This document shows positions 1 through 7,025 of a stretch of DNA of 13,003 nucleotides, piece by piece. The notes beneath the pieces were generated by a model that did no database searches, was not told the DNA's origin, and worked only from the letters and a program-made list of their open reading frames with translations. This stretch comes from Pseudonocardia sp. (GTDB taxonomy: Bacteria > Actinomycetota > Actinomycetes > Mycobacteriales > Pseudonocardiaceae), in assembly GCA_030147065.1 (NCBI GenBank), contig JASLAP010000265.1:1-13003 (forward strand), given 5' to 3'. The first letter of the stretch is position 1; the number at the start of each line of letters is the position of its first letter. The position numbers and the translations under genes are program-made.

Positions 1-15
1 GCTGGATTTACTGGA

Positions 16-1713
16 TTACGACTCCGGGAGGGCGAATACGATCAGCGCGCTTCCGTGACCGGCGCCGAGCATGCCGGGCAGGAACCCTTCGGCCCATCCG
101 CCCCAACCGACCGGCACGGCGATGTACTGCCGGCCGTCGACCATGTAGGTCGTCGGGCTGCTGTGGTGACCGCTGCCGCACTGGAACTGCCACAGCAGTT
201 CCCCGGTGCGGGCGTCGAGCGCGTTGAACTCCCCGGACGGTTCCCCGGCGAACACCAGGTCGCCGCCCGTCGCCAGCACCGACGCGCACATCGGGAGCTC
301 GTTGCGCCAGCGCCACTTCTCCTCGCCGTCGGCGTCGAAGGCGCTGATGGACCCGGTCATGTCCTCGATGTCGACCTGGACGCCCGCGCCCCAGTACGGG
401 ATGGACTCCTTGAACTCGCGGCGCCGCCGGGTCGCCGTGGCCCCGACGTCCTGGACCGGGACGTAGAAGAGCTCGGTCCGCGGGCTGTACGCCGCGTGGG
501 TCCATTCCTTGGCGCCGGCCGGGCCCGGGTAGAAGTGGACCGGCACCCCCTCCTCGTCGGGGTAGACCTTGGCCGTCACCTTGCCGTCCCGGGTGATCGC
601 CCCCCAGGTGATCCGGTCCACGAAGGGGGTGACCCGGACCAGCTCACCGTTCGTGCGGTCGAGGACGAAGAAGTAGCCGTTCTTGTCGAAGTGCCCGAGC
701 AGCTTGCGCCCGTCCTTCTCGAACAGGATGCACTCGGCGATGCTGTCGTAGTCCCACACGTCGTGCGGGGTGCACTGGTAGTGCCAGCGGATCTGACCGG
801 AGTCGACGTCGACGGCGATGATGCTGTCGGTGTAGAGGTTGTCGCCCTCGCGCACGCCGCCGTCGAAGTCGGGCGCCGGGTTGCCGGTGCCCACGTAGAG
901 CAGGTTCGTCTCCGCGTCGAAGGTGCCGGTGAGCCAGCAGTTCGCGCCGCCGCGCGCCCAGGCCTCGCCGTCGGCGGGCCAGGTCTCCGAGCCGGGTTCC
1001 CCGGGCTTCGGGATCGTGTAGCAGCGCCACTGGTGCTCGCCGGACCGGACGTCGAACGCGTCCAGGTGGCCGCGCACCCCGAACTCCCCGCCGGAACTGC
1101 CGACGATCACCAGGTTCTTCACGACCAGCGGCGCGACCGTGGCGCTCTCCCCGGCCCGCACGTCGCCGTAGGTCTTGTCCCAGACCCGCTTGCCGGTGGT
1201 GGCGTCGAGCGCCAGCACGTGGGCGTTCGCCGTGACGACGAAGACCTTCCCCTGCGCCACCGCGACCCCGCGGTTCACGTTGCCGCAGCACAGCGACACG
1301 TCGAAGGGGACGGCGTGCTTGTACCGCCAGATCTCGGTGCCGTCCTTCGCGTTCAGGGCCCACACCCAGCCGTCCCAGCCGGCGACGAACATGATCCCGT
1401 CGACGATGATCGGGGTGGCCTCGAACGAGTAGGTCGACGCGCCGGCGATGATGCCGCTGGAGCCGGCCTGGAACACCCAGGCGGGCAACAGGCGCTTGAC
1501 GTTCTCGGTGTTGATCTGGTCCAGCGCGCTGTAGCGCTGCCCGTCGTAGGCGCCGTAGTAGGTCAGCCAGTTCTCCGGCTCCGAGCGGGCGTTGAGGATG
1601 CGCTCGTAGTCGACGCCCTCCACGACCGGCGGCGCGATCTCGTTGCCCGGGAGCTTGCCGCTCAGCTTCGCCTGGTCGATGGCCTCGCCGGCATCCACGT
1701 ACTCAACGGTCAT
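16..1713 (-). CDS. PQQ-dependent alcohol dehydrogenase, lanthanide (XoxF-like) active-site type
   Basis: A 565-residue eight-bladed quinoprotein of the methanol/ethanol dehydrogenase family, expected to oxidise a primary alcohol with pyrroloquinoline quinone as cofactor. Visible landmarks are the adjacent cysteines C142-C143 (the vicinal disulfide next to PQQ), E210 in GGEFGVRG, W260 (the Trp stacking under PQQ), N278 in GTGNPAPD, and the catalytic Asp D321 in PHDVWDYDS, followed by D323. K344 sits where methanol dehydrogenases have Arg. Beta-propeller W-motifs recur through the chain (for example DGTEIWRYK, TGELLWQFQ). D323 at catalytic+2 is the known lanthanide-coordinating residue of XoxF/ExaF/PedH; calcium enzymes have Ala there. 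The ATG is preceded by GAGAGGAG, which overlaps the stop of the upstream gene 12 nt away, so the two are co-transcribed. No signal peptide or N-terminal hydrophobic segment is visible, although relatives are periplasmic. No cytochrome c domain or PQQ biosynthesis genes are seen nearby. The substrate cannot be assigned. Confidence 0.93.
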   Translation of the reverse strand: MTVEYVDAGEAIDQAKLSGKLPGNEIAPPVVEGVDYERILNARSEPENWLTYYGAYDGQRYSALDQINTENVKRLLPAWVFQAGSSGIIAGASTYSFEATPIIVDGIMFVAGWDGWVWALNAKDGTEIWRYKHAVPFDVSLCCGNVNRGVAVAQGKVFVVTANAHVLALDATTGKRVWDKTYGDVRAGESATVAPLVVKNLVIVGSSGGEFGVRGHLDAFDVRSGEHQWRCYTIPKPGEPGSETWPADGEAWARGGANCWLTGTFDAETNLLYVGTGNPAPDFDGGVREGDNLYTDSIIAVDVDSGQIRWHYQCTPHDVWDYDSIAECILFEKDGRKLLGHFDKNGYFFVLDRTNGELVRVTPFVDRITWGAITRDGKVTAKVYPDEEGVPVHFYPGPAGAKEWTHAAYSPRTELFYVPVQDVGATATRRRREFKESIPYWGAGVQVDIEDMTGSISAFDADGEEKWRWRNELPMCASVLATGGDLVFAGEPSGEFNALDARTGELLWQFQCGSGHHSSPTTYMVDGRQYIAVPVGWGGWAEGFLPGMLGAGHGSALIVFALPES

Positions 1714-1725
1714 CGTCTGCTCCTC

Positions 1726-2187
1726 TCACGGCCGCGGCTGGTCGGGACGGTCGAGGCGGGCCTCCGGCGGGACGTCGCCCAGCACGACGATGGCCCCGGT
1801 CAGCCCCCGGCCTTCGTCGTTGCCGGTGGGCGAGCTGAACCAGTAGTAGCCCGGACCGTCGAGGTTGAGGGTCGCCCTGCCGCGCGAGTGGTTCACCAGC
1901 CAGATGAACTTCCGGTCGCCGTTGCTCGGCAGCAGCGCGCAGTGCGTGTTCAGGTCGTCGTTGATGATCTCGAGATCGATGTCACCGCCATGGGGCATGA
2001 CCAGGATCGACGGATCCCAGGCGATCTCATCGGGCCGGATGCGGATCGTCGCCGCCATTCGGCCGTCGTCCTTCTCGGTCGCCTGCCCGATGTTTCCGGT
2101 GCCCAGAACCCGGCCGATCGCCGATTTGTTCTGCACGTCCAGTCCGAGCTCGGTCAGCAGGTCGGCCCTCTCGTGCGCCATCGTCAT
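1726..2187 (-). CDS. PQQ-associated cupredoxin-like protein (MSMEG_3727-like)
   Basis: A 153-residue protein with a C-terminal cupredoxin-type beta fold. The sequence shows DLEIINDDLNTHCALLP, where cupredoxins have their first copper His, then GPGYYWFSSP and GRGLTGAIVVLG, matching the terminal strand pair of plastocyanin-like proteins. The normal C-x-H-x-M copper loop is degenerate: Ser replaces Cys, and the expected His and Met are absent, so type-1 copper binding is doubtful. It resembles the small proteins annotated as MSMEG_3727 family, PQQ-associated; that assignment is from memory. The frame is open to an ATG at 2223, but GGAGGTGG at 2193-2200 lies inside that longer frame and is well spaced for the ATG at 2187, so I use 2187. 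No signal peptide is seen. It sits 12 nt upstream of the PQQ dehydrogenase, suggesting a partner such as an electron acceptor, assembly factor or cofactor carrier. Confidence 0.85.
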   Translation of the reverse strand: MTMAHERADLLTELGLDVQNKSAIGRVLGTGNIGQATEKDDGRMAATIRIRPDEIAWDPSILVMPHGGDIDLEIINDDLNTHCALLPSNGDRKFIWLVNHSRGRATLNLDGPGYYWFSSPTGNDEGRGLTGAIVVLGDVPPEARLDRPDQPRP

Positions 2188-2192
2188 CGGCT

Positions 2193-2200
2193 CCACCTCC
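2193..2200 (-). promoter_or_regulatory. Shine-Dalgarno site that fixes the start of the cupredoxin-like gene
   Basis: The minus strand reads GGAGGTGG here. The GGAGG core lies 8 nt from the ATG at 2187. It is the strongest ribosome binding site in the window and lies inside the longer open frame, so it decides the start. Confidence 0.75.
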
Positions 2201-2265
2201 TCGTTGAGAAATGCCCACGTCAACGTGCACGTCGATCGTCGCGGTGGTGGCGCCGATTAGTCAGG

Positions 2266-2276
2266 GAAACCGTTTC
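2266..2276. promoter_or_regulatory. Palindrome GAAAC-C-GTTTC upstream of the PQQ operon, possible operator
   Basis: A perfect 5-bp inverted repeat around one central base, about 80 bp upstream of the cupredoxin-like start. Reading the minus strand, a TAATCG -10-like hexamer follows a few bases downstream, so the palindrome could sit in a promoter. The GAAAC..GTTTC form resembles operators of LacI-family regulators, but no such regulator is in the window. It is short enough to be chance. Confidence 0.3.
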
Positions 2277-2333
2277 GCCACAGTCCTGATTCGCCGCGTC
2301 TCATGTGCCGCAATGCGGCAGGCAGTTCCGGGA

Positions 2334-2358
2334 GCCGGACGCGATTGCATCGTCCGGC
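2334..2358. terminator. Inverted repeat between katG and the PQQ operon, possible terminator
   Basis: The perfect 7-bp arms GCCGGAC (2334-2340) and GTCCGGC (2352-2358) enclose an 11-nt loop that itself contains GAT/ATC. The repeat lies about 100 nt downstream of the katG stop, with no U-run, as is usual in high-GC actinobacteria. It could end katG transcription or be an operator for the PQQ operon. A second smaller repeat, TGCCGC-AAT-GCGGCA, is at 2305-2319, and GCCGGAC recurs once more at 2391-2397. The 272 nt gap contains no convincing gene. Confidence 0.4.
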
Positions 2359-2459
2359 ATCCGGTTGCAATGTGGTAACGGTCACCCTACGCCGGACGAA
2401 TCACGCCGACAAGGGTGATCATCAATTCCGGCCGGCTCCCACCGTTCGCCGGTCGGCGG

Positions 2460-4727
2460 CTACCGTTCGCACCCGGTACGCGACCGCTGCGGGCGCCCGA
2501 GGTCGTACCGGTCGAGGTTCATGACCTTGTCCCAGGCGGCCACGAAGTCGTGCACGAACTTGTTCCGCGCGTCGTCGCTCGCGTAGACCTCGGCGACGGC
2601 GCGCAGCTCGGAGTTCGAGCCGAGGACGAGGTCGACGCGGCTGCCGGTCCACCTGAGCTCGCCGGTGGCCCGGTCGCGGCCCTCGAAGGTCTGCGCGTCC
2701 TTCGAGACCGCCGTCCACTCCGTGTCCATGTCGAGCAGGTTGACGAAGAAGTCGTTGGTCAGCGTCCCCGGCGCCGAGGTGAACACGCCGACCGGGGACC
2801 GCCCGGAGTTCGCGCCCAGCACGCGCAGGCCGCCCACCAGGACGGTCATCTCGGGCACGGTCAGGGTCAGCTGGTTCGCCCGGTCGACCAGCAGGTGCTC
2901 CGCCGGCAGCCGGGCGCGCTTCCCGCGGTGGTTGCGGAACCCGTCCGCGGCCGGCTCCACTGCGGCGAAGAACTCCGCATCGGTCTGCTCCGGCGACGCG
3001 TCGGTCCGCCCGGGGGCGAAGGGGACCCGGACGTCGTGGCCGGCGTCCCGCGCGGCCTGCTCCACCGCGGCGCACCCACCGAGGACGATCAGGTCGGCCA
3101 GCGAGACCTTCTTGCCCCCGGTCTGCGCGGCGTCGAAGGACTCCCGGATCCCCTCCAGGGTGTGCAGCACCCGGGCCAGCTCGTCCGGGTCGTTGACCTC
3201 CCACCCGCGCTGCGGCTCGAGGCGCACGCGGGCCCCGTTCGCGCCCCCGCGCCGGTCGCCTGCGCGGAACGTCGAGGCCGACGCCCACGCGGCGGAGACC
3301 AGCTGGGGGACCGTCAGCCCGGACCCGAGGATCCGGCTCTTCAGCGCGGCGACGTCGGCCTCGTCGACCAGCTCGTGGTCGACCGCGGGGACCCGGTCCT
3401 GCCAGAGCAGCTCCTCCGGCGGGACCAGCGGGCCGAGGTAGCGCTGGATCGGGCCCATGTCCAGGTGGGTCAGCTTGAACCACACCCGGGCGAACGCGTC
3501 CGCCAGCTGGTCCGGGTTCTCCAGGAACCGGCGCGCGATCACCTCGTAGCCGGGGTCGAACCGCAGCGCGAGGTCCGTGGTCAGGATGGTCGGGGCATGG
3601 GTCCTCGACGGGTCGTGGGCGTCCGGCACCGTGCCGGCCCCGCCGCCGTCCGCCGGGATCCACTGCCACAGACCGGCGGGGCTGAGCTCCAGGTCCCACT
3701 CGTAGCCGAACAGGTTCTCCAGGAAGCTGTTGTCCCACCGCGTCGGGGTGGGTGTCCAGGTGCCCTCGAGCCCGCTGGTGATGGTGTCGGCGCCCTTGCC
3801 GGCGCCGTAGCCGCTGTTCCAGCCCAGGCCCTGTTCCTCCAGGGGGGCGCCCTCGGGTTCGGGGCCGAGGTGGCGGTCCGGGTCGGCCACGCCGTGGGTC
3901 TTGCCGAAGGTGTGCCCGCCCGCGATCAGCGCGACGGTCTCCTCGTCGTCCATCCCCATGCGCCGGAACGTCTGGCGGATGTCGCGGGCCGAGGTGAGCG
4001 GGTCGGGGACGGTGTTCGGGCCCTCCGGGTTGACGTAGATCAGGCCCATCTGGTCGGCGGCCAGCGGGTCCGGCAGCTCCCGGACGCCGCTGTGGCGCTC
4101 GTCGCCGAGCCAGGCGCGTTCGGGGCCCCAGTAGACGTCGTCGGCCACCCAGACGTCGGCCCGGCCGCCGGCGAAGCCGAAGGTCCGCAGGCCCATCGAC
4201 TCCAGGGCCCGGTTGCCCGCGAAGACCATCAGGTCGGCCCAGGAGATCCGGCGGCCGTACTTCTTCTTGACCGGCCAGAGCAGCCGGCGCGCCTTGTCGA
4301 GGTTGCGGTTGTCCGGCCAGCTGTTCAGCGGGGCGAAGCGCTGCATGCCGGCGGCCGGACCACCCCGGCCGTCGGCGACGCGGTAGGTCCCGGCGCAGTG
4401 CCACACCATCCGGACCACCAGCGGCCCGTAGTGGCCGAAGTCGGCCGGCCACCACGGCTGGGAGGTGGTCAGCACCTCGTCGACGTCGCGGGCCAAGGCG
4501 TCGAGGTCGAGGGTGGCGAACTCCGCGGCGTAGTCGAAGTCCGCACCCATGGGGTCGGCCGCCGGGTCGTGCCGGAGGACCTCCAGGTCGAGCCGGTCCG
4601 GCCACCAGTCGTGGTTGCCGGTGCCGGGGGTCGCCCGGGTGCGGCGCACGGGCGAGGCGGGCAGGCCGAGGCCGCCCGCGCTCCGATCGTCCGTGTCGCC
4701 GACGACGGCGTCCGGGGTGTCAGACAC
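2460..4727 (-). CDS. katG: Catalase-peroxidase KatG
   Basis: A 755-residue bifunctional haem catalase-peroxidase that removes H2O2, close to the mycobacterial KatG in length and sequence throughout. The distal triad is R106, W109, H110 in RMVWHCAGTYR. The Met-Tyr-Trp adduct needed for catalase activity is complete (W109, Y231 in LIYVNPEGP, M259). The proximal haem ligand is H272 in GGHTFGKTHG and the proximal Trp is W324. S318 in DTITSGLE corresponds to Ser315 of the M. tuberculosis enzyme. The C-terminal non-haem domain is present (GGANGARVRL, LVGGLRVLGAN, AAWDKVMNLDR). One unusual residue is C111 directly after the distal His, where relatives usually have Ser or Ala. The start is GTG with GGAAGGGA just upstream. 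It begins 17 nt after the GAF-LytTR regulator gene ends, so the two are probably one transcript. No fur-like gene, the common neighbour of mycobacterial katG, is present. Confidence 0.97.
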   Translation of the reverse strand: MSDTPDAVVGDTDDRSAGGLGLPASPVRRTRATPGTGNHDWWPDRLDLEVLRHDPAADPMGADFDYAAEFATLDLDALARDVDEVLTTSQPWWPADFGHYGPLVVRMVWHCAGTYRVADGRGGPAAGMQRFAPLNSWPDNRNLDKARRLLWPVKKKYGRRISWADLMVFAGNRALESMGLRTFGFAGGRADVWVADDVYWGPERAWLGDERHSGVRELPDPLAADQMGLIYVNPEGPNTVPDPLTSARDIRQTFRRMGMDDEETVALIAGGHTFGKTHGVADPDRHLGPEPEGAPLEEQGLGWNSGYGAGKGADTITSGLEGTWTPTPTRWDNSFLENLFGYEWDLELSPAGLWQWIPADGGGAGTVPDAHDPSRTHAPTILTTDLALRFDPGYEVIARRFLENPDQLADAFARVWFKLTHLDMGPIQRYLGPLVPPEELLWQDRVPAVDHELVDEADVAALKSRILGSGLTVPQLVSAAWASASTFRAGDRRGGANGARVRLEPQRGWEVNDPDELARVLHTLEGIRESFDAAQTGGKKVSLADLIVLGGCAAVEQAARDAGHDVRVPFAPGRTDASPEQTDAEFFAAVEPAADGFRNHRGKRARLPAEHLLVDRANQLTLTVPEMTVLVGGLRVLGANSGRSPVGVFTSAPGTLTNDFFVNLLDMDTEWTAVSKDAQTFEGRDRATGELRWTGSRVDLVLGSNSELRAVAEVYASDDARNKFVHDFVAAWDKVMNLDRYDLGRPQRSRTGCER

Positions 4728-4744
4728 GGCAATCCCTTCCGCAC

Positions 4745-6139
4745 TCAGATTCCCAGCGCGCGGCGCACGGCCGGTGCGTTCCGCCGGGAGACCGGGACCA
4801 TGTCGTCGGCCCGGTCGTCCATGACCAGGAACAGCTCGCCCTTCGTCCCGCGCTCGATCTCGCGGATCCGGCTGAGGTTGACCACGTAGCGGCGGTGCAC
4901 CCGCAGGAACCCGACGTCGGCCAGCTCACCGTCGAGCTTGTCCAGGCTCGACGAGGCGGCGCGCAACCGCCCCTGGTCGGTGGACAGCCACACATCGTTC
5001 CCCTCCGATTCGGCGAACGAAACCTCCGGCAACTGCAGCAGCACCATCCGGTGGTCGCGCAGCGCGACCAGCCGGCGCGGCTTCACCCCAGGGTGCGCCG
5101 AGCCCTCCGCCGGGGGCAACTGCGCGCCTTCGGATGCACCGAACCAGACCAGGTTCCCGATCAGGTGGCCGCAGGAGAAGACGGGTCGGATGGTGATCGG
5201 GGTCGGCTCGTCGGCCAGGTGGGTGAAGACCTGCGTCGAGCCGACCCAGTCGGGGTTGTGGACCGCCTGCCGGCTGGCGTACCGGGCCGCTCCGATCAGT
5301 TCGGGCAGACCCGGGTTCCAGCGCAGCGTGGGGTCGACCGCGGGGGTGGAGGCCGGGACGCCCATGAGCACGCTCGCCGTGTCGTCGGCGATCACCACCT
5401 TGCCCGCGGTGTCCACCGCGGCCAGCGCCGCCCGGGAGTGGGCCCTGGCCTGGGTGTAGGCCGCGACCAGCTCGGCGCCGCTGTTGCGGGCGCGCCGCCT
5501 GAGCAGGCACTGGGTCTTGGTGACCGCGTTCGCCAGCCAGCTCCCGGTGGGCCCGGGGAGCTGGCTGCGCCAGCAGGAGATGTTCAGGACCGCGATCGGC
5601 TCCCTGCTCACCACGTCGCGCACCGCGATGCCCGCGCAGACCCAGTTGTGCAGCGCCTGGCACCAGTGCTCGGCGCCCCTGATCGTCACCGGCCCGTGCG
5701 CCTCGAGGGCGGTGCCCATGCCGTTGGTCCCGACCGCGCTCTCCGACCAGCAGAACCAGGGCGCCAGATTGGCGTCGGTGGCCCTGGCGAGGGTGGCCCG
5801 GTCGCCCCACTCGCCCAGGATCCGGCCGGTGGCGTCGGTGACGGTGACGACGCCGCCGATGCTGCCCACGTCGTGCGCCACGGACGCGGCGCAGAAGCCC
5901 AGCTCGGTGAACACGACGTCGTGCTCGGGGGAGTGGTCGATCTCCGCGACGGCGATCGGGGCCCCGGTGAGGTGCGGGTCGACCCGGTACCGCTCCCGGC
6001 AGCGGTGCCAGGAGATGGCCACCACGGGCCGGACACCCGGTACCTGGTCCTCACCCCGCACGAACCGTTCCCACGCCGCGAGCACGGTGCTCCGACCCCG
6101 TCCCGGGCCGGTCGTCTCGAGCCGATCTGCATCCGCCAT
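4745..6139 (-). CDS. GAF sensor - LytTR DNA-binding transcriptional regulator (AcoR-like N-terminus)
   Basis: A one-component regulator of about 464 residues from the start used here. The first part is that of AcoR-type activators: an N-terminal AWERFVRGE / SWHRCRERYRVDP segment, then a GAF-like domain (about residues 66-196) with SIGGVVTVTDATGRI and SAVGTNGMGTAL. A PAS-like stretch follows (about 235-340; AALAAVDTAGKVVIADD). Instead of the AAA+ sigma-54 ATPase and Fis helix of true AcoR, the C-terminus (about 356-462) is a LytTR domain, with the hallmark FLRVHRRYVVNLSRIREIER and a closing VPVSRR. No response-receiver domain is present, so it probably senses a small molecule directly through GAF/PAS. 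The frame is open to a GTG at 6211, with an ATG at 6163; I use the ATG at 6139 because AGAGGCGG precedes it and AcoR homology begins soon after. The start is uncertain. It likely controls katG downstream and perhaps the PQQ pair. Confidence 0.88.
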   Translation of the reverse strand: MADADRLETTGPGRGRSTVLAAWERFVRGEDQVPGVRPVVAISWHRCRERYRVDPHLTGAPIAVAEIDHSPEHDVVFTELGFCAASVAHDVGSIGGVVTVTDATGRILGEWGDRATLARATDANLAPWFCWSESAVGTNGMGTALEAHGPVTIRGAEHWCQALHNWVCAGIAVRDVVSREPIAVLNISCWRSQLPGPTGSWLANAVTKTQCLLRRRARNSGAELVAAYTQARAHSRAALAAVDTAGKVVIADDTASVLMGVPASTPAVDPTLRWNPGLPELIGAARYASRQAVHNPDWVGSTQVFTHLADEPTPITIRPVFSCGHLIGNLVWFGASEGAQLPPAEGSAHPGVKPRRLVALRDHRMVLLQLPEVSFAESEGNDVWLSTDQGRLRAASSSLDKLDGELADVGFLRVHRRYVVNLSRIREIERGTKGELFLVMDDRADDMVPVSRRNAPAVRRALGI

Positions 6140-6299
6140 GGTGGAGAACCGCCTCTGGTCCATCCGGACGCCACGAGGGCACGCGCGGTCCGCGCCGGTC
6201 GCGCTCGTCACAGCCGGGGCAACAGCGGACCGGCACTGGGATCGCGCGTCTTGGTGCTTCGTTCACTCGTTCTGGCTGTGGCGCAGACCGGCACCCTCC

Positions 6300-6327
6300 A
6301 CCCTAGGTACCTCCGCCGAGCTGTCCA
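6300..6327 (-). promoter_or_regulatory. Candidate promoter of the GAF-LytTR/katG unit
   Basis: On the minus strand TGGACA (6327-6322) and TAGGGT (6305-6300) are separated by 16 nt, fitting the actinobacterial housekeeping pattern TTGACA / TANNNT. It would leave a leader of about 150 nt before the ATG at 6139, or about 80 nt before the GTG at 6211. Apart from this, the 290 nt between 6140 and 6429 shows no gene. Confidence 0.3.
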
Positions 6328-6429
6328 GCCCTCGCCGGGCCCAGTTCCGGCGCAGCACCTGCCGGGCGAAGCGCGTGGGCTGTGCGGTGGCGCGCCGCGG
6401 GTCGGCGGACCGGGTTCCGGCGACCGCGG

Positions 6430-6621
6430 TCAGGAGTCGCCCTCCTCCTCGGGACGGGTCTGCGAGGTGCCCCCGAAGCCCGGGGCCAAGTCGGCCGGAT
6501 CCGGCGCGTCGGGATCGTTGTTGGGCCCGCCCTCCGGTGGGTCGGGCTGCGGGATGCCCGCCGGGTTGGGGGTGACGCGATCGGTGCGGGTGCCCTCGGG
6601 CACGGCGTCGGTGTCGGCCAC
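6430..6621 (-). CDS. Small acidic proline-rich hypothetical protein
   Basis: A 63-residue protein with no recognised domain. Thirteen residues are Pro and many are Asp, Glu or Gly (stretches such as PQPDPPEGGP and DAPDPADLAPG), so it is probably disordered, acidic and cytoplasmic; no membrane segment or signal is visible. The frame is open further upstream to 6723, but AGAGAGGAG lies 7 nt before the GTG at 6621, and the residues before it look non-coding, so I use 6621. It lies after the terminator hairpin of the zinc ribbon gene, so it is probably transcribed on its own. Its role is unknown. The ribosome binding site is the main argument that it is real. Confidence 0.55.
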   Translation of the reverse strand: MADTDAVPEGTRTDRVTPNPAGIPQPDPPEGGPNNDPDAPDPADLAPGFGGTSQTRPEEEGDS

Positions 6622-6774
6622 GGCGGACTCCTCTCTGCGCAGGTGGCCGACGGGTGCCCGCCAGCACGGGCGGCAAACCCGGGATCGCGCTTCGGAGGTG
6701 TGGTCGAACGCGACGGGCGGCATTTCCGGCGCGGCGGCGGTACCGGTGGCCCGGTCACGTCCATCCCGTTCACG

Positions 6775-6823
6775 GGCCGGCGCGAGCCCCGTCCCGGATC
6801 GGGGTTCGGGGCTCGCGCCGGCC
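6775..6823 (-). terminator. Long perfect hairpin terminating the zinc ribbon gene
   Basis: Two 17-nt arms, 6775-6791 (GGCCGGCGCGAGCCCCG) and 6807-6823, are perfectly complementary. The 15-nt loop can itself pair CCCG with CGGG. The hairpin starts 14 nt after the stop codon of the zinc ribbon gene. No T-run follows, which is normal for terminators of high-GC actinobacteria. It is the strongest hairpin I found in the window. Confidence 0.8.
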
Positions 6824-6837
6824 GTGGCCCGGGGGCG

Positions 6838-7023
6838 CTACTTGCGGTTGGGGTAGGGGTCGTTCTTCGAGTCGCCGCCGGTCAGCGTGTCCCAGTGGCC
6901 GTTGTGGCAGCTGGGGCAGGGCGGCAGGTTCTTGGTCGAGGTCACCCCCAGCTCGTAGCCGCAGCTGGTGCACTTGTAGGTGCCCGAGGAGACGTCGCTA
7001 CCGGAGGGAACGGGATCAGCCAT
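6838..7023 (-). CDS. Small zinc ribbon protein
   Basis: A 61-residue protein with four cysteines in two knuckles, C18-x2-C21 (YKCTSCGYEL) and C36-x2-C39 (PPCPSCHNG), spaced by 14 residues. This is a zinc ribbon of the rubredoxin/DUF1451-like kind found as short stand-alone proteins in actinobacteria. Zinc binding is predicted from the cysteine pattern; the partner or nucleic acid target is unknown. The tail is polar (GGDSKNDPYPNRK). The start is ATG, but no Shine-Dalgarno precedes it. TAACAC lies 6 nt upstream of the ATG, so the message may be leaderless. The right arm of an inverted repeat overlaps this region. It ends at a very strong hairpin, so it forms a compact one-gene unit or the last gene after the kinase. 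Confidence 0.85.
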   Translation of the reverse strand: MADPVPSGSDVSSGTYKCTSCGYELGVTSTKNLPPCPSCHNGHWDTLTGGDSKNDPYPNRK

Positions 7024-7025
7024 GC

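Noticed and set aside
55..2289. A 744-codon plus-strand open frame opposite the PQQ operon
   Set aside because: It mirrors the real genes with low-complexity Val/Arg/Asp/Gly-rich sequence, spans two minus-strand genes and their gap, and has no ribosome binding site or domain.
2188..2459. A riboswitch or structured leader before the PQQ operon
   Set aside because: The repeats are separate short stems with no recognisable aptamer core. Operator or terminator roles are simpler.
2415..4889. An 824-codon plus-strand frame opposite katG
   Set aside because: It is an antisense frame produced by high third-position GC; katG on the other strand is unmistakable.
6259..6272. Direct repeat TCGTTC-AC-TCGTTC upstream of the GAF-LytTR gene as a LytTR binding site
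   Set aside because: Known LytTR sites are 9-bp repeats about 12 bp apart; this one is short with a period of 8.
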